The translations under genes were made by a program, and so were the position numbers. Positions 12,838 through 21,713 of a stretch of DNA of 64,000 bases are shown in pieces. Origin of the DNA: Sedimentisphaerales bacterium (GTDB taxonomy: Bacteria; Planctomycetota; Phycisphaerae; Sedimentisphaerales; SG8-4). The stretch spans positions 1 through 64,000 of the forward strand of contig JAFGJR010000050.1 in the NCBI GenBank assembly GCA_016928975.1, read 5' to 3'. Under the pieces are notes generated by a model that ran no database searches, was not told the origin of the DNA, and was given only the letters and a program-made list of their open reading frames with translations. Within the stretch, counting starts at the first letter, position 1; each line of letters opens with the position of its first letter.

Positions 12838-13443
12838 CTACAGGTAGAAGCCGAGCCCCAGAACGATCGAATTGATCCCCCGGTTGTGTTCGTTCAGACC
12901 GGCATTGGATACGTGATGGGCGCGAAGAACGATGAATCCGGATCCGATTCGAACTCCGACGCCAGCTACGGGATTGAAGTTGATACGACTCCCCTGGTCC
13001 TCTCTCTGGAAATCCGTGTAGATCCCTTCGACGCCGGCCTCTATGTAGGGGACGATCCGTGAACTCTTCGGCGAGCCAAACTCGTAGACGGCGAGGAACC
13101 CAGCGGAGGCGACCAGCCGCTCGCCCGTGAAGTCGCTCCCCGTTGCAGCTCCTGCGTTGGCCTCAAACCGGATGCACAGTCCCTCCGGCGCCCGATGCGG
13201 CCAGATCGCGTCATAGTCAAAGAGCGCCTGGCAGTTGAGCAGAAAGAAGTCCATGTCGGACCAGTCGTAGGCGGTTCCCGCGTACAGCCCTAACGCCGTC
13301 TCATGCGGCACTTGTCCCCGCACGGCGCCCCAGAGGTTCTCGATCAGTGAACCATCCGCTTGCACGCGGGGCGCCACTGACAGCAGAACCGTCCCGACAA
13401 CACTCATCAGACAGGCGAATGACTTCCTCGATTGAAATCGCAT
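12838..13443 (-). CDS. PagL-like lipid A 3-O-deacylase / acyloxyacyl hydrolase family protein
   Basis: A 201-residue outer-membrane beta-barrel with signal peptide (cleavage near VQA at residue 29) and a C-terminal strand ending in Tyr-Leu. The C-terminal motif 'HHVSNAGLNEHNRG' at about 176-189 matches the PagL signature with catalytic His177 and Ser179. The third catalytic residue (Glu in Pseudomonas PagL) appears to be Asn here. PagL removes the 3-O acyl chain of lipid A at the outer membrane. The start overlaps the upstream ketosynthase-like gene, so it is part of the polyene operon. It may trim a lipid in the outer leaflet or the cluster product itself. Confidence 0.75.
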   Translation of the reverse strand: MRFQSRKSFACLMSVVGTVLLSVAPRVQADGSLIENLWGAVRGQVPHETALGLYAGTAYDWSDMDFFLLNCQALFDYDAIWPHRAPEGLCIRFEANAGAATGSDFTGERLVASAGFLAVYEFGSPKSSRIVPYIEAGVEGIYTDFQREDQGSRINFNPVAGVGVRIGSGFIVLRAHHVSNAGLNEHNRGINSIVLGLGFYL

Positions 13444-14459
13444 TCAATGATCCCACAATTCCCGTCGGCGTCACATTTAATGGAGAGAATCTGCCTGGGG
13501 CTCAGTTCGTGCTGGGCCGCGATGGCGGCAATCGCCACATCGAAGGTCTGTCCCCCGGGCATGCTTCCATACACCGGAGTGTAGGCCACCCGGGTCGTGG
13601 CGGATTCGGACAGTCGCCGGTAGGCGGCGCCATAACAGGTGTGCCCATCGGCCCCGAGGACGACAAGACGATCCGTCGGGATGGTCGCGCGTTGGCTCTG
13701 CGTCCACGAGAGCCGGTCGATGTAACCGTAGCCGGTGCTGTCATCCCTCCCTCGCGTCAACAAGAGAAAGGCCGCTCCTTCCCCCATGACGGCCGTCTGT
13801 TTGTCCCACGCGAAGGGCTCGATGGGACCGCACGCGGAGGCCCCAAAGAAGCGATCATAGCAGTATGCCAGAACAGGGCAAATCTCCTCGACGGCCCCAA
13901 ACAGGACCGCCTCCACCTGATCCTCCAAGAGCCACTGTTGTGCAGTGAGCAGCGCTGAAATGGTCGACATCTCAAATTGACTGACCGTCAGGCACGGTCC
14001 TTCCAGCTCCAGCACGATGCTCATGTGCGATGCGGCCGAGGAATGAACCGAGTTCGAGAACAGCGTTGGGGAAGGAAAGCGACCATCGCCGTCGATCATG
14101 CTATCCAGGAAGTCAAACGTGCTTTTGGAAGCTCCATAACCGCTGGCGACCACCAGGCCTATGTCGCTTCGCTTCAGCGGCCTGCTCCAGCCGGCATCCT
14201 CCAGCGCCATCGCCCCTCCCAGCACAGCCATCTTGGCGAAGCGGTTCATCCGTCTCAGAGCCACGGCGGAAGCGAACTGGTTGACGGAGGAGACGTCAGC
14301 CTGATAGGCTGGCAACTGGCGCTGCCCCGATGGCGTGGCCACGGAAACTGTCCCGTTCGGTCTGCCGCCGCTGCGCAACGCGTCGAGCACCGCCTGCTTG
14401 CCACGACCAAAGCCGCCGACCAAGCCAATCCCGGCAATAGCGATTCGTTGCTCCGTCAC
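13407..14459 (-). CDS. Ketosynthase-like protein lacking the active-site Cys (chain-length-factor type)
   Basis: A 350-residue thiolase-fold protein of the beta-ketoacyl synthase family. The usual nucleophile motif (TACAS) reads QFEMS at 161-165, so the Cys is replaced by Glu163. The downstream His motifs are also missing. Chain-length factors of type II polyketide and aryl-polyene systems are ketosynthase relatives without the Cys that pair with an active ketosynthase, so a heterodimer with the enzyme at 14456-15643 is likely: the two genes overlap by four bases (GTGA). It starts with GTG at 14459. Alternatively it decarboxylates malonyl-ACP, as KSQ-type domains do, but those carry Gln rather than Glu. 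Confidence 0.8.
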   Translation of the reverse strand: MTEQRIAIAGIGLVGGFGRGKQAVLDALRSGGRPNGTVSVATPSGQRQLPAYQADVSSVNQFASAVALRRMNRFAKMAVLGGAMALEDAGWSRPLKRSDIGLVVASGYGASKSTFDFLDSMIDGDGRFPSPTLFSNSVHSSAASHMSIVLELEGPCLTVSQFEMSTISALLTAQQWLLEDQVEAVLFGAVEEICPVLAYCYDRFFGASACGPIEPFAWDKQTAVMGEGAAFLLLTRGRDDSTGYGYIDRLSWTQSQRATIPTDRLVVLGADGHTCYGAAYRRLSESATTRVAYTPVYGSMPGGQTFDVAIAAIAAQHELSPRQILSIKCDADGNCGIIECDFNRGSHSPV

Positions 14460-15643
14460 GATTGCCCCTGAAAGATCAATGCCGCGTTGTTCCCGCCGAA
14501 GGCTGCCGAGTCGGACAGCCCGTATTTGCCGGCAATCGACGTGTTCTCAACAACCGGCCGGCCGAGGAAATCCGGGTCCGGCTCCTCGAAGCCGATGTTC
14601 GCCGGCACTCGCCTCTGCTGCAGACAAAGGACCGTGATGACGGCCTCGATTCCTCCCGCTGCCCCCAGCGTATGACCGGTGAACCCTTTCGTTGAGCCAA
14701 ACGGGGCCCCCGGAAACATCTCGGGGAACAGTCGGCCCTCGACGCGGTCGTTCTCCGGCGTGCCGGTGCCATGTGCATTGATGAAGTCGATCTCCTGCGG
14801 ATGTAGGCCGGCGTGCGCCATCGCCCACTCGATTGCCCGTCTCAACCCTCTGCCGTTCGGCTCCGGCGCAGAGATGTGATAGGCGTCGGAGGCATTGCCG
14901 TATCCACGCAACCAGGCTTGAATCGGGGCATCCCGCTCCTGTGCTGACTGGCGCGATTCCAGCACCACGACGCCGGCTCCTTCTCCGAGATTCAACCCCT
15001 GGCGGTTGCGGTCAAACGGTCGGCAGGGGTTCACGTCCGTGATCAACAGGGACAGAAACCCGGCGTGAATGACGTTGCACAGCATGTCGGCGCCGCCGGC
15101 GATCACAACATCGCACGCGCCGGCTCGCAGCCACTCCGCCGCGTGCCCAATCGCGACCGCGCCCGAAGAGCAAGCATTGGTGATCGTCTGGCACGGCCCC
15201 GTCAGATGAAATGCCTGCGCGACCATGGCGGCCGGATTGGCTTGCAGATAGTGACGTATCGGCTCGACGCCGGGCATGCGAGCCGCCCGGAAGTCCCGGT
15301 AGAACAACTCGTTGTTCATGGCGCTACCGACCGTCGTCCCCATGCACACGCCCACCCGTCGGCGTTGGAGCCATTCGCCGGTCAAGCCGGCATGGGTCAT
15401 CGCTTCATCGGTGGCCGCGATCGCCAGCCGTCCACATCGCTTGCACTCCGGCCCTTCATCGTATCCCGGGGGGACCGACAGACTATCCAACTGAAACACA
15501 GGGTAACGACTCCCGTTTACCTCGCGCCAGCCGATACTGCGCCGGCCGGCAAACAGGCTCTCGGCGAGTTTCGCAACCGATCCTCCGGCCGCGCACAGAC
15601 AGCCCAGCCCCGTTACGGGGACCGCCTGATCGATTTGCCTCAT
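14456..15643 (-). CDS. Beta-ketoacyl-ACP synthase (FabF/KAS II type) of the polyene cluster
   Basis: A 395-residue complete ketosynthase: Cys158 in TNACSSGA, first His in 'INAHGTGTPENDRVE', second His in 'GSTKGFTGHTLGAAGG'. It catalyses decarboxylative condensation of malonyl-ACP with an acyl starter. The start overlaps the stop of the ACP gene and its end overlaps the start of the Cys-less partner, giving an ACP-KS-CLF unit in one transcript, the arrangement expected of a type II polyene synthase. Its neighbours make it the best candidate for the main chain-extending enzyme. Confidence 0.93.
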   Translation of the reverse strand: MRQIDQAVPVTGLGCLCAAGGSVAKLAESLFAGRRSIGWREVNGSRYPVFQLDSLSVPPGYDEGPECKRCGRLAIAATDEAMTHAGLTGEWLQRRRVGVCMGTTVGSAMNNELFYRDFRAARMPGVEPIRHYLQANPAAMVAQAFHLTGPCQTITNACSSGAVAIGHAAEWLRAGACDVVIAGGADMLCNVIHAGFLSLLITDVNPCRPFDRNRQGLNLGEGAGVVVLESRQSAQERDAPIQAWLRGYGNASDAYHISAPEPNGRGLRRAIEWAMAHAGLHPQEIDFINAHGTGTPENDRVEGRLFPEMFPGAPFGSTKGFTGHTLGAAGGIEAVITVLCLQQRRVPANIGFEEPDPDFLGRPVVENTSIAGKYGLSDSAAFGGNNAALIFQGQS

Positions 15644-15903
15644 TGCGCCATGCGCTCCTCAATGAACTTGGCCAGCGAGTCAACCGAGGCCAGGGCCTTT
15701 CGTCCCTCCGTCATGTCCTTGATCTCGACCCCGAAATGCTTCTTCACGATCACCACCAACTCGACGGCATCGAGCGAATCCAACCCTACCCCTTCGCCGA
15801 ACAGGACCTCGTCGTCCCGAATCTGCTCGGGCGTGATCTCTTCCAGGTTCAGGTCTGCCACGATGACTTGCTTGAGTCTCTGTCTGATATCCTTGATGTC
15901 CAT
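15640..15903 (-). CDS. Acyl carrier protein
   Basis: An 87-residue acidic ACP with phosphopantetheine attachment Ser43 in GLDSLDAVEL. It holds the growing chain as a thioester. The start at 15903 is chosen because AGGAGA lies about ten bases upstream; the longer frame to 15978 runs into the intergenic region. First gene of the leftward arm, overlapping the ketosynthase gene by four bases. Confidence 0.93.
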   Translation of the reverse strand: MDIKDIRQRLKQVIVADLNLEEITPEQIRDDEVLFGEGVGLDSLDAVELVVIVKKHFGVEIKDMTEGRKALASVDSLAKFIEERMAQ

Positions 15904-16089
15904 GAATAACAACTCTCCTGATCGTTGTGCCATCCTTAAGAGGAGGCGATCCCGTCGACAATCGCGGTTCCACAGCACATCCTGCGTCTGGAAGGACGGC
16001 GGGTTGGATTACGACCATCCAGCCTACACATTTCGCGGCCATCCACAATATCGAAATCGTTCACCAGGGCCATAGCACCCTATTGTACC

Positions 16090-16118
16090 ATACTATGAAG
16101 AGATTATCATACGTTCAA
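16090..16118 (-). promoter_or_regulatory. Possible leftward promoter for the ACP-KS operon
   Basis: On the minus strand, TTGAAC (16113-16118) and TAGTAT (16090-16095) are 17 bases apart in an AT-rich island unusual for this window. Both hexamers match only four of six positions. The start site would lie about 180 bases before the ACP gene. Confidence 0.35.
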
Positions 16119-16124
16119 AAAGTA

Positions 16125-16152
16125 TTGACAGCAAAATCGTTTCCGCTATTTT
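16125..16152 (+). promoter_or_regulatory. Possible rightward promoter for the main polyene operon
   Basis: TTGACA (16125-16130) and TATTTT (16147-16152) are 16 bases apart in the AT-rich divergent region between the two arms of the cluster, about 100 bases before the ketoreductase start. The two divergent promoters are back to back, so a single regulator could control both arms. Confidence 0.5.
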
Positions 16153-16258
16153 GAGAACCCTGGCGCGGACCTACCTGTGGCGCATAGATCAGGCCCGACG
16201 ATGATGTGCTGGCACGCACGGAATGCACGATAGAACAGGCAGATCGGGAGGCTGTGGA

Positions 16259-16987
16259 ATGAGTGAGCAGAACATCGCTTTGATCACGGGTGCGTCAAGG
16301 GGCATTGGCGCGGCGATTGCCCTTCGTCTGGCCCGGGACGGCTATGACATATGGCTGAACTACAGAAGCAATCAGGAGGCCGCCCAGGCGGTGGCCGGTC
16401 AGATTCGGGACATGGGCCGCCACTGCACCCTTGTCCCGTTTGACGTATCCGATGAATCGGCCACCCGAGGGGCATTGGATGGACTTCTGGCAGAGCGGTG
16501 TCCCTACATCCTGGTCAATAACTCCGGCATCAATCGAGATGGTCTGTTGTTCTGGATGTCTCGTGAGAACTGGAAGGACGTGCTGGATGTGAGTCTCGAC
16601 GGCTTCTACCATGTTACCAGTCGCATCGTGGGCCTGATGATGCAGAAGAAGCGGGGCCGCATCATCAACATCGTATCGACGTCCGGCCAGACCGGTATGC
16701 CGGGTCAGGTGAACTACTCCGCCGCCAAGGCCGGCCTGATCGGTGCTACGCGGGCTCTGGCCAAAGAGGTGGCCCGCAGCGGTGTGCTCGTCAACGCTGT
16801 CTCTCCCGGCTTCATCGAGACCGATATGACGAAGGATCTGCCGAAATCGGAGATCCTCAGACTGATTCCATTGCATCGATTCGGAACAGGTGAAGAAGTT
16901 GCGGCGGCCGTGGCCTTCCTATGCTCGGAGGATGCATCTTACATTACGGGGCAGACTCTGAACGTCAATGGCGGGGTGTACATGTGA
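16259..16987 (+). CDS. 3-oxoacyl-ACP reductase (FabG-type SDR)
   Basis: A 242-residue short-chain dehydrogenase: nucleotide-binding GASRGIGAA near the N-terminus, NNSG in place of the common NNAG, catalytic Ser in STSGQTG and the Tyr-Lys pair in YSAAK. It reduces 3-ketoacyl-ACP with NADPH in each elongation cycle. The ATG at 16259 is preceded by GGGAGG and is preferred to an in-frame ATG at 16223. First gene of the rightward arm of the cluster. Confidence 0.92.
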   Translation: MSEQNIALITGASRGIGAAIALRLARDGYDIWLNYRSNQEAAQAVAGQIRDMGRHCTLVPFDVSDESATRGALDGLLAERCPYILVNNSGINRDGLLFWMSRENWKDVLDVSLDGFYHVTSRIVGLMMQKKRGRIINIVSTSGQTGMPGQVNYSAAKAGLIGATRALAKEVARSGVLVNAVSPGFIETDMTKDLPKSEILRLIPLHRFGTGEEVAAAVAFLCSEDASYITGQTLNVNGGVYM

Positions 16988-17029
16988 CGCCGAATCCGTC
17001 GGTGCAGTCAACGAACGTACGAGGGAAGA

Positions 17030-18253
17030 ATGGACCGAGTCGCCATTACAGGGGTCGGGATCATCTCCTGCCTGGGAACCGATAAGGACACGGTTGCCCG
17101 CAGGCTATATCGCGGCGAATCCGCCATTGAGGTAGACCCTGAGCGGGTGGCCCTGGGTTTTCGCAGTCCCCTGACGACTCGCATTCCTGGCTTCGACGCC
17201 GCTCAGTACCTGAGCCGTAAGGCGAGAAAGACGATGGCGGACTTTGCCGTGCAGGCTTACGCGGCGGCAGCCGATGCCATCCGGGATGCTCGCTTGGCGC
17301 CGGAGGATCTTCAGAACGACCGCACGGGCCTGATCTTCGGCTGTGACTCCAGTTGCATGGCGGCCATCGAACAAGTGGACCTGGTCAGGAAGCACCACAC
17401 GACGAGCGCCATCGGCAGCGGCCATGTGTTCTGTTCCATGACTTCCAACATCACGATGAACCTGAACGCCCTGCTCGGCACCCAGGGTGCCTGTTGGACC
17501 CTCAGCGCCGCGTGTAGCAGCAGCGGGCATGCCGTGGGACAGGCGGCGGATCTGATTCGCATGGGAAGGCAGGACCGCGTCATCTGCGGCGGCGCGCAGG
17601 AGTTGAATTGGCAATCCATGTGTAGCTTCGACGCTCTTGACGCATTCTCCGTGCGGGTGTCCTCGCCGCGTGAGGCCTGCCGGCCTTTCGATGCAGACCG
17701 GGATGGCCTGGTGCCCGGCGGTGGAGCCGCAGCGCTGATGTTGGAGCGATACGACCTGGCGAAGCAGCGACAGGTGCGCATTCTGGGCGAAGTGTTGGGC
17801 TATGGCTTCTCTTCCGATGGGGCCAATGTCTCGGTCCCGAGCGAAGCGGGACTGCGGCGAGCCATGGCGGCGGCCATCCGCGAGGCCGGGCTCTCGATTG
17901 AGGACGTGGACTACATCTGTGCTCACGCCACCGCTACGCCCGTCGGCGACGGCGTCGAGGCCTGCGGAATCCATGCGCTGTTCCGCGATACGTGCCGTCC
18001 GGCCGTCTCTTCCCTGAAGGGGATGATCGGACATGAATTGTGGATGGCAGGCGCCGCGCAGGTAGCGTATTGCATATTGATGGCGAGCCACGGATTCACA
18101 GCGCCCAATATCAATTTCGAGCGGCCCGATCAGTACAGCGAGAAGCTCCGGATCCTGACCGAGCGGCTTGACAGGCCTCCGCGCACGGTCCTATGCAACT
18201 CCGCCGGCTTCGGCGGCACGAACGCGTGCCTTGCCTTGCGACTTCACTCATAA
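17030..18253 (+). CDS. Beta-ketoacyl-ACP synthase (FabB/FabF type)
   Basis: A 407-residue complete ketosynthase with Cys162 in SAACSSSG, first His in 'CAHATATPVGDGVE' and second His in 'SSLKGMIGHELWMAG'. The segment before the Cys is FabB-like. Aryl-polyene clusters normally pair a FabG-type reductase with a ketosynthase like this one, and here it follows the reductase by 42 bases. It probably initiates or extends chains; which of the four active ketosynthases does which step cannot be read from sequence alone. Confidence 0.92.
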   Translation: MDRVAITGVGIISCLGTDKDTVARRLYRGESAIEVDPERVALGFRSPLTTRIPGFDAAQYLSRKARKTMADFAVQAYAAAADAIRDARLAPEDLQNDRTGLIFGCDSSCMAAIEQVDLVRKHHTTSAIGSGHVFCSMTSNITMNLNALLGTQGACWTLSAACSSSGHAVGQAADLIRMGRQDRVICGGAQELNWQSMCSFDALDAFSVRVSSPREACRPFDADRDGLVPGGGAAALMLERYDLAKQRQVRILGEVLGYGFSSDGANVSVPSEAGLRRAMAAAIREAGLSIEDVDYICAHATATPVGDGVEACGIHALFRDTCRPAVSSLKGMIGHELWMAGAAQVAYCILMASHGFTAPNINFERPDQYSEKLRILTERLDRPPRTVLCNSAGFGGTNACLALRLHS

Positions 18254-18707
18254 GCACATCCCCGGCATCGCCATTCGCCTCCGAGAAATGCGAGCGCTCG
18301 GCAGGGGTGGGGGTAGTCAACGGTTCCACGTCCGACACTGGTCGGAGGTTCCACCGACATCGATGTCTTTCTGCCCTCAGACACGGTCTTCCGTCGTGTC
18401 ACGAGCGTAGGCTTCTTGCATTAAGGTTAGATGAACCACTTGCCGCAGCGACAGACTGCCCGGAGGACCCAAACTCGCCAGTTTGTGAGTCTGGATTTTC
18501 CGCATTCTTGAAGGGGGCGACGGACTGTGCCTCGGTGCGAAAATATCGCTTGCAGGGATACTGCACGCGGCTATACTGGTGGGCCGGATATGGTATGCAG
18601 TAGGTTGATGGCTCGACATGGATTGATGATTCTGTGGAAGGTGAGGTTGGCGGCCTTCCCTCACAGGTCTGCACGGCAGTAGACACTTGTGCCGCAAGGC
18701 CGCACTT
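18254..18707. other. Intergenic gap inside the rightward arm
   Basis: About 450 bases with overlapping short frames and no recognisable domain. It contains a promoter-like element at 18550-18577, so the genes from 18708 onward may be expressed separately from the ketoreductase-ketosynthase pair. Confidence 0.5.
18550..18577 (+). promoter_or_regulatory. Possible promoter for the CrtI-like and downstream genes
   Basis: TTGCAG (18550-18555) and TATACT (18572-18577) are 16 bases apart, about 130 bases before the flavoprotein start. Each hexamer differs from consensus at one or two positions. Confidence 0.5.
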
Positions 18708-20144
18708 ATGGCGACTCCGAAGTACAACACGATTGTTATTGGCGGAGGTGTGGCCGGATCGGCCTGCGCCTTGCTTCGTGCTCGCAAAGGCGAACGCGTT
18801 GTCATCGCCGAGCGGTCGGGGTACCTGTCGCCGACGCTTCGCGGCTTTGTTCGACGAGGGACGTACATGGACTCCGGGTTCCATTACACCGGCTCCATGG
18901 GTCCCGAGGGGTTCACGCGGCGTCTGTTGCATGAGCTGGGTCTGGCCGAGCCGCTCGGGAACGCCGCATATGCCCGGGATGCAGTCGATCACCTGCGCTT
19001 TCTCAAGCCCGCGTTCGATTTCTCCTTCCCGCAGGGCTGGGACGCGCTGGAACAGAGCCTGTGTAAGGTGTTTCCCGCGGATTTTCAGGGATTGCGGTCT
19101 TTTCTGGCGGAAGTGCGATCATCGTGGGAGCAAGGCCAACAGGCGTTTCTGAAGGATCGTGGCAAGAGTCTCGGCTCACTCTTCTTGGGCGCGGGGCAGA
19201 GCCTGCAAGAGGGGATCGAGCGCAGCACGAACGACCCATTGCTCCAGGCTCTTCTGAGCTCCCACGGGATTCTCTACGGTGCCGCTGCCAAGGAGACCTC
19301 GCTGTTCTTCCACAGCCAAATCGTAGGTTCCTACTACGAGTCAGCCTGCATGATCAAGGGTGGAGGACGGCTCTGGGTGGATGCCTTCGAGAACGCGCTA
19401 CGTGAGGCCAACGTCGAGCTGATGTGCGGGCGAAGTGTCTCGCGGATCTGTCTGGACGATCAGCGGCGGTTCACGGCGGTCGAGCTGGACACGGGTGAGA
19501 CGCTGTCTGGGGACAGATGTATCAGCACCGCGCATCCGAAGGTTACGCTGGCCATGATGCCGCCAAACGTCTTCTCCCCCGCCTACCGCAAGCGGGTTGG
19601 CGGTCTTGAGGAGACGCCGTCCGCCGTGGTTCTGTACGGAAGGTGTCGGTCTCCAGGTTTCTCGGGCAATCTGATTCTTGCGGATGAGCCTCACGCGGCT
19701 CTGGACTGGAGTCGCCTGCCGGTGGAGAGACGTCCCTTCTTTGTCAGTTCCCCCGAGGAGACGGGCGGCATATCAGTCATTTGTCCCGCCAGCCTGGCCG
19801 ACGTGCCTGGCAACGGAGATCGTCAGAGTCCCGGACGACCCAAGGGTTACCATGACTGGAAGATGCAGTTGATGGATCGGCTGGTGCGGCGATTGTCGAC
19901 CAGCGCCCACGATCTGCTGGGCGATTTTGAGCCCCTGGATGTGGCCACACCCCTTACATTCCGGGACAGGCTCAGCAGTCCCGAGGGGGGCTTATACGGA
20001 GTCAAGCACCGGATGGTGGACATGCCCTTGTTACCGCGAACGGCGGCAGGGGGGTTGTATCTCTCCGGTCAGGCGGTGGTAGCGCCTGGGGTGTTGGGGG
20101 CGTTATGCGCCGGTTTTCTTACGGATAGTTGTATCGTCGAATGA
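18708..20144 (+). CDS. FAD-dependent oxidoreductase, phytoene desaturase (CrtI)/carotenoid isomerase-like
   Basis: A 478-residue flavoprotein with an N-terminal Rossmann dinucleotide-binding motif (VIGGGVAGSACALL, residues 8-21) followed by the acidic residue that contacts FAD ribose (AER). The C-terminal 'GLYLSGQAVVAPGVLGALCAG' is the typical second FAD contact of CrtI-like enzymes. These enzymes desaturate or isomerise long hydrophobic polyenes. In this cluster it could add or rearrange double bonds in the polyene, or desaturate a fatty chain. The start at 18708 replaces an in-frame TTG at 18687. It overlaps the next ketosynthase by four bases. Confidence 0.82.
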   Translation: MATPKYNTIVIGGGVAGSACALLRARKGERVVIAERSGYLSPTLRGFVRRGTYMDSGFHYTGSMGPEGFTRRLLHELGLAEPLGNAAYARDAVDHLRFLKPAFDFSFPQGWDALEQSLCKVFPADFQGLRSFLAEVRSSWEQGQQAFLKDRGKSLGSLFLGAGQSLQEGIERSTNDPLLQALLSSHGILYGAAAKETSLFFHSQIVGSYYESACMIKGGGRLWVDAFENALREANVELMCGRSVSRICLDDQRRFTAVELDTGETLSGDRCISTAHPKVTLAMMPPNVFSPAYRKRVGGLEETPSAVVLYGRCRSPGFSGNLILADEPHAALDWSRLPVERRPFFVSSPEETGGISVICPASLADVPGNGDRQSPGRPKGYHDWKMQLMDRLVRRLSTSAHDLLGDFEPLDVATPLTFRDRLSSPEGGLYGVKHRMVDMPLLPRTAAGGLYLSGQAVVAPGVLGALCAGFLTDSCIVE

Positions 20145-21409
20145 GCCTGCAACGTACTGACAATCACGGATCACAGCGACGAGTCGTCGTCACAGGCATG
20201 GGGACAGTGACTCCCTTCGGCTGCGGCGTGCCGGCCATGTGGCAGGCCCTGACGGAGGGGGCAACGGCCGTACGTCTTTGCCCGATGCTCACCGGAATCA
20301 AGGGCCTGCGCACGACCGTCGCCGCCACGGTTCCCGAGGTGGATGGCCGGTGCATCGACCGCAAGAAGCGCCGGTATATGTCCAACATGTCCATCTACGC
20401 GGTTCTCGCCGCCTATGAGGCGATCCGAGCGGCTGGACTGACATCCGATCAGGTGCAGGATGTCCGGACAGGGGTCTGCGTTGGCTCGACTACGGGCAGC
20501 ACATCGGAACTCGAGCACTTGTTTTGGGATGTGCTCAAAGATCGAAGTGCAGAGGGCGTCAAATCGACGCATTTCTTCAAAATCATGAACAGCTCCTGCG
20601 CGGCGAACCTTGCCCAGGCCCTCGGCGTTCGCGGCCGGCTGCTGGCCCCGTCGGGAGCATGTGCCACTGGTACGATCGCCATTGGGCTGGGGGCCGAGAG
20701 CATCGCCCTGGGCAGACAGGATGTGATGATCTGCGGGGGGGCGGATGAGCTTCACGCGCTGACCGTCGGGGTCTTCGATACGCTGGAAGCGTCGTCCCGC
20801 ACCTACAACGATCGTCCTGAGTTGACTCCGCGACCGTTCGACCGCGATCGCGATGGGATCGTCTGCGGCGAAGGAGCAGGGATCGTCATTCTGGAAAGCG
20901 TGGAGCACGCGTGTGCGAGAAACGCCACGATTCTTGGGGAGATCGTCGGGTTTGCCGCCAGTAGCTCGCCCGAAGACATTGCCAACCCGGGACTGCAATC
21001 CATGGTCCGGTGCATGGAGACAGCGGTCGAGGAATCAGGACTGCGCAGGGACGAGATCGGCTATCTCAACGCGCATGCGACCGGGACCGTTCGAGGCGAC
21101 AGTGCCGAGTGCGAGGCTGTGGACAAGGTGTTCGGCCGGGACATCCCCGTCAGCAGCCTGAAGGGGCACATGGGTCACACCATGGCCGCCTGCGGCGCGC
21201 TGGAACTGATCGCTACGCTCTTGATGCTGCGCGAAGGGGTGCTGCTGCCCACGCGGAATCTCTGCCAGCCGGATGACGTGTGTGGCCGCCTGAATCTTCT
21301 GACAAGAATCGAGCGCCGACAAGTGGACGTGGCAATATCCAACAATTTCGCGCTGGGTGGAGTCAACTCGGCCGTGGTTATCAGGAGATCGATCAGTGAC
21401 AGACAATGA
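20141..21409 (+). CDS. Beta-ketoacyl-ACP synthase (FabF type)
   Basis: A 422-residue complete ketosynthase with Cys174 in SGACATGT, first His in 'LNAHATGTVRGDSAE' and second His in 'SSLKGHMGHTMAACG'. The start overlaps the stop of the CrtI-like gene (ATGA) and its 3' end overlaps the next ACP gene. The KS-ACP pair after a CrtI-like flavoprotein suggests a specialised elongation step rather than primary fatty-acid synthesis. Confidence 0.92.
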   Translation: MSLQRTDNHGSQRRVVVTGMGTVTPFGCGVPAMWQALTEGATAVRLCPMLTGIKGLRTTVAATVPEVDGRCIDRKKRRYMSNMSIYAVLAAYEAIRAAGLTSDQVQDVRTGVCVGSTTGSTSELEHLFWDVLKDRSAEGVKSTHFFKIMNSSCAANLAQALGVRGRLLAPSGACATGTIAIGLGAESIALGRQDVMICGGADELHALTVGVFDTLEASSRTYNDRPELTPRPFDRDRDGIVCGEGAGIVILESVEHACARNATILGEIVGFAASSSPEDIANPGLQSMVRCMETAVEESGLRRDEIGYLNAHATGTVRGDSAECEAVDKVFGRDIPVSSLKGHMGHTMAACGALELIATLLMLREGVLLPTRNLCQPDDVCGRLNLLTRIERRQVDVAISNNFALGGVNSAVVIRRSISDRQ

Positions 21410-21665
21410 GATAATTGAGTTGATCAATCGGAGTCTTATCAAAGAATTCGAGCTGGACCCCGGCGTCATGACGCCGGAGGCTCACTTGGTCGAAACCCTG
21501 GGGTTTGACAGTCTTGATTTCGTCGATGTGGTGGTCGTGCTGCAACAGGCCTTCGGTGTGACGCTCCGGGAGGAGCCGCGAGTACGCGAAGTCAGGACGC
21601 TGGGTGACCTGCATCGCCTGGTGATCGAGAAGAAGCATGAGTTGGAGGGCTCTCAGGGAGGCTGA
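21396..21665 (+). CDS. Acyl carrier protein (second copy)
   Basis: An 89-residue ACP with phosphopantetheine Ser39 in GFDSLDFVDV. It starts with GTG at 21396, inside the end of the ketosynthase gene, with AGGAG at a normal distance. It probably serves the ketosynthase it overlaps. Two ACPs of different sequence are also typical of aryl-polyene clusters, where they separate starter loading from chain extension. Confidence 0.9.
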   Translation: MTDNEIIELINRSLIKEFELDPGVMTPEAHLVETLGFDSLDFVDVVVVLQQAFGVTLREEPRVREVRTLGDLHRLVIEKKHELEGSQGG

Positions 21666-21713
21666 GATCATGCCCACGGCGGCCGAATGGAAGGCCCGGT
21701 GGAGTGTGTGAAC

